NCBI GenBank assembly: GCA_900319005.1
Contig: ONMV01000003.1
Coordinates: forward strand, 124,001 to 188,000
From: an uncultured Bacteroidales bacterium
Lineage (GTDB): Bacteria; Bacteroidota; Bacteroidia; Bacteroidales; Paludibacteraceae
Direction of reading: 5' to 3'
Length of the DNA stretch: 64,000 nucleotides
The notes under the pieces were generated by a model. It was not told the DNA's origin and searched no databases. It saw only the letters and a program-made list of their open reading frames with translations. Position 1 is the first letter of the stretch. Every line of letters starts with the position of its first letter. Below are positions 33,499-43,024 of the stretch, in pieces. A program made the position numbers and the translations under genes.

Positions 33499-34532
33499 AA
33501 GACGAAGAGATATGGGAGCGCTGGCGATGCGAAGTAGATAAGGGTCAGGGCAAGGAACGCGTGGATAAATACCTCGCGGAACATATGACCAATACCAGCC
33601 GTAATCGCATCCAGACAGCAGCTGACGCAGGGAACGTATGGGTGAATGGTTTGCCTGTTGCGTCCAATTACCGTGTCAAACCGGGAGATATCATCCAGGT
33701 GCTGCTTGATCATGAACCCCATGACTTCACCATCACGCCGGAGAATATCCCGCTGAATATCGTGTATGAGGATGAGGATCTAATGGTCATCAATAAACCC
33801 GCCGGACTCGTTGTTCATCCCGGACACGGCAACTACGAGCACACTTTGTTGCATGCACTGGCATGGCACTTTGAAGAGGAATTAAAAATTAAAAATTCAA
33901 AATTAAAAATTGATATCAATGATCCGAGTATCGGTCTGGTACACCGGATTGACAAAGATACCTCGGGATTGCTTCTGATAGCCAAGACTCCGGAAGCGAA
34001 GACGCATCTCGCCAAGCAGTTCTTTGACCATACGACCGAGCGCACGTATAATGCGTTGGTATGGGGCACGTTCAAAGAAGATAGCGGAACAGTCGAAGGT
34101 GCATTAGCCCGTGATACCCGCGACCGTACTATTTACCGCGTATGGGATCTTGAGGAATGTCCTCAGGCGAAAGAGGCGATTACCCATTGGAGGGTCTTGG
34201 AGCGTTTTCCGTATGTGACGTTGGTGGAATGCCGTTTGGAGACAGGACGCACCCATCAGATACGGGTTCATATGAAGCATATCGGTCATCCGCTCTTTAG
34301 CGATGAGAAATACGGCGGTTGCGAGATACTAAAGGGTCTGCGTACCCAGAAATACCGGCAGTATATAGAGAATTGTTTTGCGCTCTGTCCCCGACAAGTG
34401 CTCCACGCACGTACTCTTGGGTTCACCCATCCTCGAACGGGAGAAAGGATGTTCTTCGATTCCGAATGGCCGGAAGATATGACAAGTTTAATCAATAAAT
34501 GGAGAAATTATGAGCCAAATACTTTGGGTTGA
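33489..34532 (+). CDS. RluA/RluD-family 23S rRNA pseudouridine synthase
   Basis: 347 residues, TTG start overlapping the PASTA gene. An S4 RNA-binding domain (about 18-75, RVDKYLAEHMTNTSRNRIQTAADAGNVWVNG) precedes the catalytic domain with LVHRIDKDTSGLLLIAKT, where the Asp after HRI is the nucleophile, and RTHQIRVHMKHIGHPLFSDEKYGG. It modifies uridines in large-subunit rRNA. Residues 131-143 (ELKIKNSKLKIDI), just before the catalytic motif, are encoded by a short tandem repeat. The end overlaps porX by 23 nt. Confidence 0.92.
   Translation: MVLEDEEIWERWRCEVDKGQGKERVDKYLAEHMTNTSRNRIQTAADAGNVWVNGLPVASNYRVKPGDIIQVLLDHEPHDFTITPENIPLNIVYEDEDLMVINKPAGLVVHPGHGNYEHTLLHALAWHFEEELKIKNSKLKIDINDPSIGLVHRIDKDTSGLLLIAKTPEAKTHLAKQFFDHTTERTYNALVWGTFKEDSGTVEGALARDTRDRTIYRVWDLEECPQAKEAITHWRVLERFPYVTLVECRLETGRTHQIRVHMKHIGHPLFSDEKYGGCEILKGLRTQKYRQYIENCFALCPRQVLHARTLGFTHPRTGERMFFDSEWPEDMTSLINKWRNYEPNTLG
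33880..33914 (+). repeat. In-frame short tandem repeat in rluD
   Basis: ATTAAAAATT/CAAAATTAAAAATT units, about 9-10 bp, three to four copies. Confidence 0.75.
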
Positions 34533-36066
34533 CGACGAAATAGATTTACTACAACCGTATATCATTTATCTGAAGGGTAAGGGTTATGAGTTAATCACCG
34601 CTACCAACGGGGAAGATGCAATAGATTTGTTGGACGAGTCAGTGCCAGATATCGTCTTTCTAGATGAGAACATGCCGGGTATGACGGGTCTGGAGACGCT
34701 ACAGGAGATCAAAAGGCTGCATCCGGAAGTGCCGGTGGTGATGATTACCAAATCCGAAGAGGAACATATCATGGAGCAGGCGATAGGCGAGAAAATAGCG
34801 GATTATCTGATCAAGCCCGTTAATCCGAGTCAAATCCTGCTATGCCTCAAGAAGCATATCCATCAGCAGGAGATTGTGACGGAGCAGGTTCAACAGAACT
34901 ATCGTCAGGAATGGAGTGATATATCCTATATGATTGATACGGCTTCGACAATCGAGGAATGGCAGGCTATCGAGCGGACGCTCAGCAAATGGGATATTGA
35001 GTTGGAGAACAGTCCGATGCGTTCCCTCATAGAAGACCAGCGGACGCAAGCGAATGCGGCTTTTGCCAAGTGGATAGCGAAGCATTATGAGGGGTGGTTT
35101 GAAGTACAAAGGGACAATGTACAAAGTAAGAAGGATGCGCCGCTGCTTTCTATGAACGTCATGAAACATGCCGTTTTTCCATTATTGGACAAAGGAGAAA
35201 AAGTGCTTCTATGCGTGATTGATAATTTCCGGTATGATCAATGGAAAACGATCCAACCGCTGATCAGTGAATTCTATACCGTACGTTCAGAGGAGCAATA
35301 CACCTCTATTCTGCCTACGGCTACTCAGTATGCGCGCAATGCTATTTTTTCCGGACTTCTGCCCTTGCAGATTCAGCAGATGTATCCTCAGTATTGGGTA
35401 GAGGAAGGTGATGAAGAGACCAAGAACCAATATGAGAAAGAGTTGGTTCAAACGCTTCTGGACCGCTATCGTCGTCGCGAGACCTTTAATTATTGGAAGG
35501 TCAATGAGAGTGATTTCTGCGAGCGCGTGATTATGCAACTCAAAGGCGTACAGGCTCCTTTGAATATAGTAGTGCTTAATTTCATTGACATGCTGTCTCA
35601 TTCGCGAACGGAGAGTAAAATGATGCGCGAATTGGCGAATGACGAAGGGGCTTATCGTAGTCTGACGCTTAGTTGGTTCCGCCATTCACCGACCTATGAG
35701 CTTTTGCGTCGGGCGGCTGATTTGGGTTTCACGTTGGTATTGACTACAGACCATGGAACGACGCGTGTGAAGAATGCCGTACAGATTATCGCGGATAAGA
35801 ATACGAACACGAATATACGCTATAAGGTTGGCAAAGCGCTTAATTGCACGTCGAAGAATGTGTTCTTTATTGAGCAACCCAAACAAGTGGGCTTGCCTTG
35901 TCCGAACGTCAGCAGCAGTTATGCATTCTGTGCCGGCAGCGATTTCTTTGCGTATCCGAATCAGTTCAATTATTATGCCCAATATTATCGGAATACATTT
36001 CAGCACGGAGGTATCTCTTTGGAAGAGATGATTATTCCGTTGGTAACTCTGACACCGAAGAAATGA
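34510..36066 (+). CDS. porX: PorX: response regulator with PglZ/alkaline phosphatase-like effector domain
   Basis: 518 residues. An N-terminal receiver domain (1-120) has the acidic pair in LWVDDEIDLLQ, phospho-acceptor Asp in IVFLDENMPGM (about residue 54), and Lys in YLIKPVNP. A helical linker leads to a PglZ domain of the alkaline phosphatase superfamily (about 205-518; LLCVIDNFRYDQW, TATQYARNAIFSG, NFIDMLSHSRTESKM, LTTDHGT). This layout is that of PorX, which with PorY/SigP controls the type IX secretion system and hydrolyses oligonucleotides in Porphyromonas. Its presence implies a type IX system elsewhere in the genome (inference). The start overlaps rluD; the stop overlaps the next ATG. 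Confidence 0.92.
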   Translation: MSQILWVDDEIDLLQPYIIYLKGKGYELITATNGEDAIDLLDESVPDIVFLDENMPGMTGLETLQEIKRLHPEVPVVMITKSEEEHIMEQAIGEKIADYLIKPVNPSQILLCLKKHIHQQEIVTEQVQQNYRQEWSDISYMIDTASTIEEWQAIERTLSKWDIELENSPMRSLIEDQRTQANAAFAKWIAKHYEGWFEVQRDNVQSKKDAPLLSMNVMKHAVFPLLDKGEKVLLCVIDNFRYDQWKTIQPLISEFYTVRSEEQYTSILPTATQYARNAIFSGLLPLQIQQMYPQYWVEEGDEETKNQYEKELVQTLLDRYRRRETFNYWKVNESDFCERVIMQLKGVQAPLNIVVLNFIDMLSHSRTESKMMRELANDEGAYRSLTLSWFRHSPTYELLRRAADLGFTLVLTTDHGTTRVKNAVQIIADKNTNTNIRYKVGKALNCTSKNVFFIEQPKQVGLPCPNVSSSYAFCAGSDFFAYPNQFNYYAQYYRNTFQHGGISLEEMIIPLVTLTPKK

Positions 36067-36830
36067 ATCTTTGTACCCTTATAGCAGCCATTAGTGTCCT
36101 TACGTGGAATACCGCTCGTATGGGCGGCTTTGAGAAGCCCGACAAGAACGAGGTGCTGCAACACTTGCTGCAGCAGGATGCCGATGTGATCTGTTTGCAG
36201 GAGGTGGATGTTTATAAAGATGCCCGGTATCTGACCTTGGGCGAAATGAAAAATGTACTGAGTACCAAATATCCGTACTCCTATATTGATTTCTCGGTCT
36301 ATGACAAACGGCATCAGTTCGGTACGATGGTATGGGCGAAGTACCCCTTGATCAATAAACAAAGCATCCACTATGAAACGCGCGGAAATCTTTCCAACCG
36401 CTGTGATATAGTTGTGGGAAAAGATACGATACGTCTGTTTAATAACCACTTGGAGTCCTATAGTTTTACCTCGGAGGATTTTGATGATATGGATCGTATA
36501 GAGGCTAAATGGAAGCGCGCGATACCGCTTCGCAACGAACAAGCACGTGTGGTAAGATCGGAGATAGAGGCGAGTCCTTATCCGGTAATCGTAGTGGGGG
36601 ATTTCAATTCCGTAGCGCTCAGTTATGCCTATTGGCATATCAGCCGCGGATTGCATGATGCGTGGAATACCATTCATCCCTGGTCATGGGGCGCTACGTT
36701 TGAGTATCGTGGAATAGGTGTGCGGATTGATTATATCCTTTGTTCGGATCCGCTTATCCCTGTTGATTGTTCGGTGCACGCTTTTCATGGTTCAGATCAT
36801 CGACCGGTGTCAGCTACGCTGGAATGGTAG
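36063..36830 (+). CDS. Endonuclease/exonuclease/phosphatase-family protein
   Basis: 255 residues from the ATG at 36063, which overlaps the porX stop in ATGA; the longer frame inside porX is ignored. The metal-dependent EEP fold is clear from LTWNTARMGG (Asn), VICLQEVDVY (catalytic Glu), NNHLES, VVGDFNS (Asp, Asn) and the final GSDHRPVSATL (Asp-His). The N-terminus may be a short signal peptide or membrane anchor. The substrate (nucleic acid or phospholipid/inositol phosphate) cannot be told. Likely last gene of the PASTA-rluD-porX operon. Confidence 0.88.
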   Translation: MNLCTLIAAISVLTWNTARMGGFEKPDKNEVLQHLLQQDADVICLQEVDVYKDARYLTLGEMKNVLSTKYPYSYIDFSVYDKRHQFGTMVWAKYPLINKQSIHYETRGNLSNRCDIVVGKDTIRLFNNHLESYSFTSEDFDDMDRIEAKWKRAIPLRNEQARVVRSEIEASPYPVIVVGDFNSVALSYAYWHISRGLHDAWNTIHPWSWGATFEYRGIGVRIDYILCSDPLIPVDCSVHAFHGSDHRPVSATLEW

Positions 36831-36835
36831 CAAAA

Positions 36836-36865
36836 ACCACTATCACAGGCGTTTGTGATAGTGGT
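36836..36865. terminator. Bidirectional terminator between EEP and rhomboid genes
   Basis: ACCACTATCACA and TGTGATAGTGGT form a perfect 12-bp stem with a 6-nt loop, A-rich before and T-rich after. It overlaps the last codons of the convergent rhomboid gene. Confidence 0.8.
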
Positions 36866-37607
36866 AATCATCAAATTTACTTTTTTCATCCGTGCTGTCG
36901 AGCCGTCTATGCCCGCCGAACTTGCTGCGTATGTCTTCCCATAATTCTCCGGGTTCCCGCCAGTTGGTTTTTTTCCAATAGAGGATCAGCAGCCATCCGA
37001 AGAGCATTCCTCCCAAGTGGGCGAAATGCGCTACATGGTCCGCATTCAATCCCGTTACGTTACCCAAACCGGCAAACAGTTCAATGAGCGCATATATAAT
37101 AACGAACGTACGCGCGCGTATAGGCACAGGAATAAAGAGAAAGAACATCGGAACATCCGGGTAGAGCCAACCGAAAGCGAACAGGATACCGAAGACGGCG
37201 CCTGAAGCACCGATTGTATTCATATGATAGGCATACTGCGCCAAAAAAGATGCGTCATAGGTAGCGCTCATATTGCTGATCATCATCATCCATACTATTT
37301 CCTGGATGAACGCAGCGCCCAACCCGCATAGCAGATAGTACAAGATAAAACGACGTGTTCCCCATTGCTGTTCAATCATCGGAGCAAACATCCATACCGC
37401 GAACATATTAAAAAAGATATGACTGAAGTCGGCATGCAGGAACATGTACGTTAGTGGCTGCCACCAATGAAAAGAAGGTGCGGAATAATAATGAAGTCCG
37501 CAAAGTGCATTCAAATCTACTCCATGACGTAGTAAGATACCAGCCAGGAGAAAGACCATTAAATTGGCTACTAATAAATAGCGCGTTATAATAGGTAAGT
37601 TTCGCAT
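36843..37607 (-). CDS. Rhomboid-family intramembrane serine protease
   Basis: 254 residues from the ATG at 37607; the longer start is upstream of the promoter. Six or more membrane segments. Catalytic Ser in TIGASGAVFGILFAFG and His in HVAHFAHLGGMLFGW form the rhomboid dyad; HADFSHIFFNMFAVWMF carries the conserved HxxxN-type motif. It cleaves membrane proteins within the bilayer; substrates are unknown. The -7 box TACTTTTG at 37623-37616 leaves almost no leader, so the mRNA may be nearly leaderless. Confidence 0.93.
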   Translation of the reverse strand: MRNLPIITRYLLVANLMVFLLAGILLRHGVDLNALCGLHYYSAPSFHWWQPLTYMFLHADFSHIFFNMFAVWMFAPMIEQQWGTRRFILYYLLCGLGAAFIQEIVWMMMISNMSATYDASFLAQYAYHMNTIGASGAVFGILFAFGWLYPDVPMFFLFIPVPIRARTFVIIYALIELFAGLGNVTGLNADHVAHFAHLGGMLFGWLLILYWKKTNWREPGELWEDIRSKFGGHRRLDSTDEKSKFDDYHYHKRL

Positions 37608-37615
37608 AACGAGTG

Positions 37616-37623
37616 CAAAAGTA
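37616..37623 (-). promoter_or_regulatory. -7 box of the rhomboid gene
   Basis: TACTTTTG on the minus strand, 8 bp from the start codon; no clear -33 TTG. Fixes the start codon choice. Confidence 0.6.
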
Positions 37624-37716
37624 CTAAAAAAAAATGACATAAACGCATAAAAAGTGTTAAAATTGATAAAAATATAGTTTTTTTTGCAAAAAAGTGAATT
37701 TTTTTGCTCAAAATAT

Positions 37717-37746
37717 TTGGTATTTAAAGAATTTTTAGTAATTTTG
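37717..37746 (+). promoter_or_regulatory. Promoter of the HU gene
   Basis: TTG at 37717, 19-bp spacer, TAATTTTG at 37739-37746, in a very AT-rich upstream stretch as expected of a strong promoter. Confidence 0.8.
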
Positions 37747-37809
37747 CAAGCGTATTCCGAAAAAAGGAACTAATAATTACTTTATTAATAACTCTAAAAT
37801 TACAAAGTT

Positions 37810-38073
37810 ATGAACAAATCAGAACTTATTAAGGCAGCAGCAGCAAAGGCTGAGGTATCTGCAGCATTGGCAGCAAAAGTTATTGACGCAGCTCTTGACG
37901 CAGCAGTTGAGGCAGTTAAGAACGGTGAGGGTGTTCAGCTTGTTGGTTACGCTAACATCGCAGTAGTAGAGAAAGCAGCTCGCAAGGCTAAAAACCCGCG
38001 TACCGGTGCTATTCTTAACATCCCGGCTAAGAAAGCTGTTAAGATCAAAGCTGGCGCTAAATTCGCTCTCTAA
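37810..38073 (+). CDS. HU-family DNA-binding protein
   Basis: 87 residues, typical HU length. MNKSELIKAAAAKAEVS at the N-terminus, the dimer core, then ARKAKNPRTGAILNIPAKKAVKIKAGAKF, which includes the DNA-intercalating Asn-Pro loop and C-terminal tail. It bends and compacts the nucleoid DNA. Monocistronic, with its own promoter and terminator. Confidence 0.95.
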   Translation: MNKSELIKAAAAKAEVSAALAAKVIDAALDAAVEAVKNGEGVQLVGYANIAVVEKAARKAKNPRTGAILNIPAKKAVKIKAGAKFAL

Positions 38074-38095
38074 TTGAGCAATGGTGGCTCAGCAT

Positions 38096-38126
38096 ACGAG
38101 TTGCTCTACACAAATGGGCAACTCGT
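38096..38126 (+). terminator. Terminator after the HU gene
   Basis: ACGAGTTGC and GCAACTCGT form a perfect 9-bp stem with a 13-nt loop followed by TTTTG. Confidence 0.7.
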
Positions 38127-38162
38127 TTTGTGTCTGTTTATTTAAAGGAATAAAAAATCGAT

Positions 38163-38738
38163 ATGTTGAATATTATTTTATGTGGAGCTCCCGGTAGTGG
38201 GAAAGGAACCCAATCAGCGTTTATCGCTCAAAAATATGGTGTACAGCACCTCTCAACGGGTGATGTGTTACGCGCAGAGATAGCCAAGGGCTCCGAGTTA
38301 GGCAAGCAGATTGATGCGCTCATTTCGAAAGGCAACCTTGTTCCGGACGATATGATGTTTGGTGTGATTGAGAACTATATTGCTTCCCTTCCTGCAGATT
38401 GCAAGGGAACTATTTTTGACGGTTATCCCCGCACTGTAGCGCAAGCTGAAGCGTTGACAGGATTGCTGAAGAAGTACAATATGGAGGCGATCATGATCGA
38501 TCTTCTGGTGGATGAGCAACTTCTTATCCAGCGTCTTATCGAACGCGGAAAAGTGAGTGGGCGTGCCGATGATAACCTCAATACGATTCGTCATCGTATA
38601 GCGGTTTATCACAACCAGACCGAACCGATTGCGCATTATTATCTGCATAACGGCAATTATTATGCAGTGAATGGAAATCACGCTATGGCTGATGTTTTCC
38701 TGCAAATAATGCGTATTATTGATAATTATGGCCGCTAA
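38163..38738 (+). CDS. adk: Adenylate kinase
   Basis: 191 residues, the short form without the zinc/LID insertion. P-loop [11 protein letters not shown] at residues 8-18, NMP-binding [24 protein letters not shown], and the LID region [11 protein letters not shown]. Catalyses ATP + AMP = 2 ADP. The end overlaps the obgE start by 11 nt, an arrangement that implies translational coupling. Confidence 0.96.
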   Translation: MLNIILCGAPGSGKGTQSAFIAQKYGVQHLSTGDVLRAEIAKGSELGKQIDALISKGNLVPDDMMFGVIENYIASLPADCKGTIFDGYPRTVAQAEALTGLLKKYNMEAIMIDLLVDEQLLIQRLIERGKVSGRADDNLNTIRHRIAVYHNQTEPIAHYYLHNGNYYAVNGNHAMADVFLQIMRIIDNYGR

Positions 38739-39894
38739 TTTTATAGATTACGTAAAGATTTATTGCCGCTCCGGAAAGGGCGGTGCAGGCTGCATGCACC
38801 TCCATCGCGCCAAGTATCTGCCGAAAGGAGGTCCTGACGGCGGTGATGGCGGAAAAGGCGGATCGGTTATCTTACGCGGTAATCGCAACCTTTGGACGCT
38901 GCTGCACCTCAAGTACCAGAAGCATATCATGGCAACTGATGGCGGCAAAGGAGGTCAGAGTCGTTCGTTCGGTAAGGACGGAGAGGATAAGATTATCGAA
39001 GTGCCCTGCGGTACGGTTGTTTATGACGGCGAGACGGGTGAGTACATCTGCGAGGTGAAGGAGCATGACGAACGCGTGGTACTGCTCAAGGGTGGTCGCG
39101 GAGGTCTGGGTAACTGGCATTTCCGTACGGCTACCAATCAGGCACCGCGTTATGCACAGCCCGGTGAACCGGCGCAGGAGCGTACCGTTATCATGCAGCT
39201 CAAAGTGCTTGCCGATGTAGGTTTGGTTGGTTTCCCGAATGCCGGTAAATCGACACTGCTGAGCGTGGTGTCTGCCGCCAAACCGGAGATTGCGGATTAT
39301 CCCTTCACCACATTGACGCCGCAACTCGGTATTGTCTCCTATCGCGACGGACGATCGTTCTGTATGGCGGATATACCGGGAATCATTGAGGGCGCAAGCG
39401 AAGGAAAAGGATTAGGATTGCGTTTCTTGCGGCATATAGAGCGAAACGCCGTACTGCTTTTCATGGTGCCGGCTACCAGTGAAGATATCATTAATGAGTA
39501 TAAGATTCTGCTCCATGAATTGGAGCAATACAACCCTGAATTGCTTACCAAAGCGCGTATCTTGGCGATTACCAAGACTGATGCCATCGATGCAAAAGAG
39601 CTGAAGAAAAAGCAGGCATCCAAGAAACTGCAAAAATTAGAATTGCCGGTTGTCTTTATTTCCTCTGTAGCCGGAATGGGGATTGATGAACTTAAAGATG
39701 TGCTTTGGGAAGAGTTGAACAAGGAACAGAACCAAGTCATTGAGATCTCCCATGCACCGATTGATGTCACAGTTATCGAACGTGAGGAACCGGAAGCACA
39801 AGAGAAGAATGACGAAGAACAGACCATCTATCTGAATGAGGTGGAAGAAGAGTGGGATCTGGATAAATACAAGGGCATCGGTTGGGACGAGTAA
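38728..39894 (+). CDS. obgE: Obg GTPase (ribosome assembly)
   Basis: 388 residues from the ATG at 38728. An Obg glycine-rich fold (about 2-158; [25 protein letters not shown]) precedes the G domain with G1 [11 protein letters not shown]3 [16 protein letters not shown], and G4 TKTDAID. The C-terminal tail is acidic. It binds the 50S subunit and couples GTP level to ribosome maturation and growth control. Coupled to adk; a short repeat precedes the next gene. Confidence 0.96.
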   Translation: MAANFIDYVKIYCRSGKGGAGCMHLHRAKYLPKGGPDGGDGGKGGSVILRGNRNLWTLLHLKYQKHIMATDGGKGGQSRSFGKDGEDKIIEVPCGTVVYDGETGEYICEVKEHDERVVLLKGGRGGLGNWHFRTATNQAPRYAQPGEPAQERTVIMQLKVLADVGLVGFPNAGKSTLLSVVSAAKPEIADYPFTTLTPQLGIVSYRDGRSFCMADIPGIIEGASEGKGLGLRFLRHIERNAVLLFMVPATSEDIINEYKILLHELEQYNPELLTKARILAITKTDAIDAKELKKKQASKKLQKLELPVVFISSVAGMGIDELKDVLWEELNKEQNQVIEISHAPIDVTVIEREEPEAQEKNDEEQTIYLNEVEEEWDLDKYKGIGWDE

Positions 39895-39930
39895 GGTGAA
39901 AAGTGAAAGGACGAAGGATAACGAGTAAGC
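39893..39930. repeat. Short tandem repeat between obgE and the ClC gene
   Basis: Imperfect AGGTGAAA/AGTGAAAG/GACGAAGG units of about 8 bp directly after the obgE stop. Confidence 0.65.
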
Positions 39931-39940
39931 GAGATTGGAA

Positions 39941-41764
39941 ATGACAAAACTCAAATCTCAAATATCAAATTTCTATGATTCAATCATAGAGTGGCGTGAG
40001 CACCATATCAGCGAGAAGCATCTGGTGCTTCTCCTGTCATTCTTCGTCGGTGCTTTCTCTGCTGCGGCAGCTGCGTTGCTCAAATCGTTTATTCATCTGA
40101 TACAGAGGTTGGTAGAAGAACAGTTGATTGCCGATGAGCGTACATGGTGGTATCTCATTACTCCGGTTATCGGTATAACTCTTGCGTCGCTGTTTGTGAA
40201 ATATATCGTGCGTGATGATATATCGCATGGTATTACCAAAATCCTTTACGCTATCTCTCAGCGTAAGTCAATTATCAAAGCGCATAACATGTGGTCATCG
40301 ATTGTCGGTTCGGGTTTGACAATCGGTTTCGGTGGTTCGGTCGGAGCTGAGGCACCTATCGTATTAACCGGAGCTGCTATCGGTTCGAACTTAGCCAAAG
40401 CGTTCCGTTTGGACCAGAAGACGATGATGCTCATGATCGGTTGCGGTGCAGCCGGAGCTATAGGCGGTATTTTTAAAGCGCCGATTGCAGGTTTGGTCTT
40501 TACCCTCGAGGTGTTGATGATGGATCTGACGATGACTTCCGTCGCACCTCTTCTCATCTCTTCGGTTACCGCGACAGCACTTTCTTATATTCTGACCGGC
40601 GTGGAACCGATGTTCCCCCTGGATACGGCAGAGCCTTTCCTTGTACAGCGTATCCCGTGGTATATGATTCTCGGCGTCGTTTGCGGTTTAGTTAGTTTGT
40701 ACTTCACCCGGGGCATGAACAAACTGGAGCAATGGATGAAGCATTCCATTCAAAATATGTGGCTCAAACTGCTGGTAGGAGGTGTGACGCTGAGTGTACT
40801 GATTTTCCTTTTCCCGCCTCTTTATGGTGAAGGTTATGATGTTATCCGTCAGCTTATCAACGGCGACAGTCTCAGTGCGTTGGAGAATAGTCCTTTGGAG
40901 TCGTTGCTGGAGACGAGCGGGTCTTCGCTATCTGTGTTTAATTTTCAAATCATCTTATTGGCTTATTTTGCGGCGATCATCCTGTTTAAGATTGTCGCTT
41001 CTGTAGCTACTAACGGAGCCGGCGGAGTCGGCGGAATCTTTGCTCCTTCGCTCTTTATGGGTGCCGTTGTGGGGTTTGTTTCGGCGCGTATCATGAACCT
41101 CTGCGGACTCCTTGTGCCGGAGACGAACTTTGCGTTGGTCGGAATGGCTGGTCTGATGTCGGGCGTCATGCATGCTCCTCTGACGGGTATATTCCTTATT
41201 GCGGAATTGACAGGCGGTTATCATTTGTTCATGCCGTTGATGATCGTGAGCGTTATTTCGTATCTGACCATTATGCTTTTCGAACCGCACTCGTTGTATG
41301 CGATGCGTTTGGCGCAGAAAGGAGAACTGCTGACACATAACAAGGACCGCAATGTGCTCACCCTGCTCAAAATGGATAGTGTTCTTGAGACCGATTTCAT
41401 CACCATCATGCCGGAGATGACCTTGGGCGAACTGGTAAAAGTAATCAGTGAGAGCAAGCGGAATATCTTCCCTGTGATTGACCATGACGGGCGATTACGC
41501 GGCATATTGCTGTTGGACGAAGTGCGAAACATCATGTTCCAACCTCGTCTGTATAAGCGCTTTACAGTAGGTCAGCTGATGACTTCTCCGCTAGCCGTGT
41601 TGCGGTTTGATCTGCCGATGGATAAAGTGATGGAGACCTTTGAGGATACAGGCGCATGGAACCTGCCGGTAGTGGATCAGGACCGGCGTTACCTTGGATT
41701 TGTGTCCAAATCGAAAATATTCAATTCCTATCGCCATGTACTTGTACATTTCAGCGAGGAATAA
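39941..41764 (+). CDS. ClC-type chloride channel/antiporter with CBS domains
   Basis: 607 residues. Membrane part (about 20-440) has ClC signature segments SSIVGSGLTIGFGGSVGAEAPI, GAAGAIGGIFKAPIAGLVFTLE and GAGGVGGIFAPSLFMGA; in the first the selectivity motif reads GGSVGAEAPI rather than the more common G(K/R)EGP. Two CBS domains form the C-terminus (about 470-600; MPEMTLGELVKVI ... VIDHDGRLRGIL ... LPVVDQDRRYLGFVSKS), which often bind nucleotides. Moves chloride or other anions, channel or H+ antiporter not distinguishable. The ATG at 39941 is preferred to a TTG six bases upstream. Confidence 0.92.
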   Translation: MTKLKSQISNFYDSIIEWREHHISEKHLVLLLSFFVGAFSAAAAALLKSFIHLIQRLVEEQLIADERTWWYLITPVIGITLASLFVKYIVRDDISHGITKILYAISQRKSIIKAHNMWSSIVGSGLTIGFGGSVGAEAPIVLTGAAIGSNLAKAFRLDQKTMMLMIGCGAAGAIGGIFKAPIAGLVFTLEVLMMDLTMTSVAPLLISSVTATALSYILTGVEPMFPLDTAEPFLVQRIPWYMILGVVCGLVSLYFTRGMNKLEQWMKHSIQNMWLKLLVGGVTLSVLIFLFPPLYGEGYDVIRQLINGDSLSALENSPLESLLETSGSSLSVFNFQIILLAYFAAIILFKIVASVATNGAGGVGGIFAPSLFMGAVVGFVSARIMNLCGLLVPETNFALVGMAGLMSGVMHAPLTGIFLIAELTGGYHLFMPLMIVSVISYLTIMLFEPHSLYAMRLAQKGELLTHNKDRNVLTLLKMDSVLETDFITIMPEMTLGELVKVISESKRNIFPVIDHDGRLRGILLLDEVRNIMFQPRLYKRFTVGQLMTSPLAVLRFDLPMDKVMETFEDTGAWNLPVVDQDRRYLGFVSKSKIFNSYRHVLVHFSEE

Positions 41765-41785
41765 CAATACTAAAACAATACAACT

Positions 41786-42949
41786 ATGCAAATATCGGAA
41801 CGTGTTAAGAAGATTGCTGCATCGCAGAGTCTTGCGATGGCAGCTCGTTGCCGCGAGATGAAAGCGGCGGGTGTGGATGTAATCAGTATGTCTCTTGGTG
41901 AACCGGATTTTGATACTCCGAAGCATGTGCGTCGTGCAGCGCAGGAGGCGATTGATAATCATTGGTCGCACTATGGTCCCGTTCCCGGTATTCCCTCTTT
42001 GCGTGCCGCTGCTGCTGCTCAGCAAAATGCGGTTTTGGGGAATGCCATCGCTTGGCAACCGGAAGATGTGATTGTGTCAGTGGGCGCTAAAATGGCGATT
42101 TTCAATGCTGTTCAGACCGCTATCAACCTGGGAGACGAGGTGATTATTCCGATGCCGAGTTGGGTGAGCTACAGCGAGATGGTGAAGTTGGCGGAAGGGG
42201 TCGTCGTTCCTGTGCAGACGCGTTATGAGGAGGATTACTGCCTTACTGCTGATCAACTGCGTGAGGCGCTCACTGAGCGTACGCGAATGATTATTCTTTG
42301 CAGTCCGAATAATCCTACCGGTTCCGTTTATTCGCGTGAAAGGATGGCAGAGTTGGTAGCCGTACTGCGCGATTATCCGGAAGTGATCGTGTTGGCAGAT
42401 GAGATTTATGCCTCTATTGTCTATGGCGATCCGGCTACGTCGTTTGCTTCTTTTGCGGAGTTGGCAGATCGTCTGATTATCATTAACGGTGTCAGCAAGG
42501 CCTACGCTATGACGGGTTATCGTATCGGATGGATGATGACGAAAGATAAAGCCTTTTTAGCGGCATGCACGCGTTTGCAGGGTCAGCAACTAACTTGTGC
42601 GACGATGATAGCTCAGAAAGCGGCGGAAGTGGCATTGACCAGCCCGCAGGATACAGTAGAGGCAATGCGTAAGACGTTTGAAGAGCGAAGGGATCTTATA
42701 TGCCGTTTGGCAGCAGAGATTCCGGGTTTGAAGTTCCGTGAGCCGAAGGGAGCTTTCTATCTCTTTCCGGATGTTACGGCGCTTGGAACGGGAGATGAAG
42801 TAGCAGAGATGTTGTTGGAGAAAGCACATGTGGCAACCGTGTCCGGTTCGGCTTTCGGTTATCCGTCTTGTATTCGTTTGTCTTATGCCATCAGTACGGA
42901 GGAAATCAAAGAGGCTATGCGGCGTATAAAAGAAGCGCTAAGCGTATAA
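41786..42949 (+). CDS. PLP-dependent class I aminotransferase (aspartate aminotransferase type)
   Basis: 387 residues, fold-type I. SLGEPDFDTPKHV near the N-terminus, SPNNPTGSVYSRE (PLP-binding Asn), LADEIYASIVYGD (Asp, Tyr), and Schiff-base Lys in INGVSKAYAMTGYRIGWM. The closest family is aspartate/prephenate aminotransferase; the exact amino donor cannot be read from sequence. Starts 21 nt after the ClC gene and is probably co-transcribed. Its terminator is shared with a convergent small RNA. Confidence 0.92.
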   Translation: MQISERVKKIAASQSLAMAARCREMKAAGVDVISMSLGEPDFDTPKHVRRAAQEAIDNHWSHYGPVPGIPSLRAAAAAQQNAVLGNAIAWQPEDVIVSVGAKMAIFNAVQTAINLGDEVIIPMPSWVSYSEMVKLAEGVVVPVQTRYEEDYCLTADQLREALTERTRMIILCSPNNPTGSVYSRERMAELVAVLRDYPEVIVLADEIYASIVYGDPATSFASFAELADRLIIINGVSKAYAMTGYRIGWMMTKDKAFLAACTRLQGQQLTCATMIAQKAAEVALTSPQDTVEAMRKTFEERRDLICRLAAEIPGLKFREPKGAFYLFPDVTALGTGDEVAEMLLEKAHVATVSGSAFGYPSCIRLSYAISTEEIKEAMRRIKEALSV

Positions 42950-42952
42950 AAA

Positions 42953-43018
42953 CAAAGAAGGATGTCTCCCGACATCCCAATCTTTTTACTTAACCTTAAA
43001 TCTAATACCATGAAAAAC
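42953..43018 (-). ncRNA. Putative small RNA (or tiny leader ORF) with own promoter and terminator
   Basis: A perfect promoter (43025-43056, minus strand) faces no gene: 66 nt downstream it meets a terminator hairpin GGATGTC-GGGA-GACATCC with an AAAGA/TCTTT outer stem and T-rich tail. The RNA contains CATGGTATTAGATTTAAGG, which I recall as recurring in Bacteroidales intergenic regions; that recollection needs a database check. An ATG in it opens a short frame, MVLDLRLSKKIGMSGD, which continues into the aminotransferase antisense. Confidence 0.5.
42960..42977. terminator. Terminator hairpin shared by the aminotransferase gene and the small RNA
   Basis: GGATGTC-TCCC-GACATCC, 7-bp perfect stem, with CTTTTT on the plus side and TTCTTTGTTTTT on the minus side. 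Confidence 0.75.
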
Positions 43019-43024
43019 ACGGTG

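Noticed and set aside
35105-35130. GTACAAAG/TGTACAAAG repeat in porX as another tandem array
   Set aside because: Only two units, so too weak to count with the others.
35898-36062. Longer N-terminus for the EEP phosphatase inside porX
   Set aside because: Out-of-frame coding shadow of porX; the ATGA overlap start is standard.
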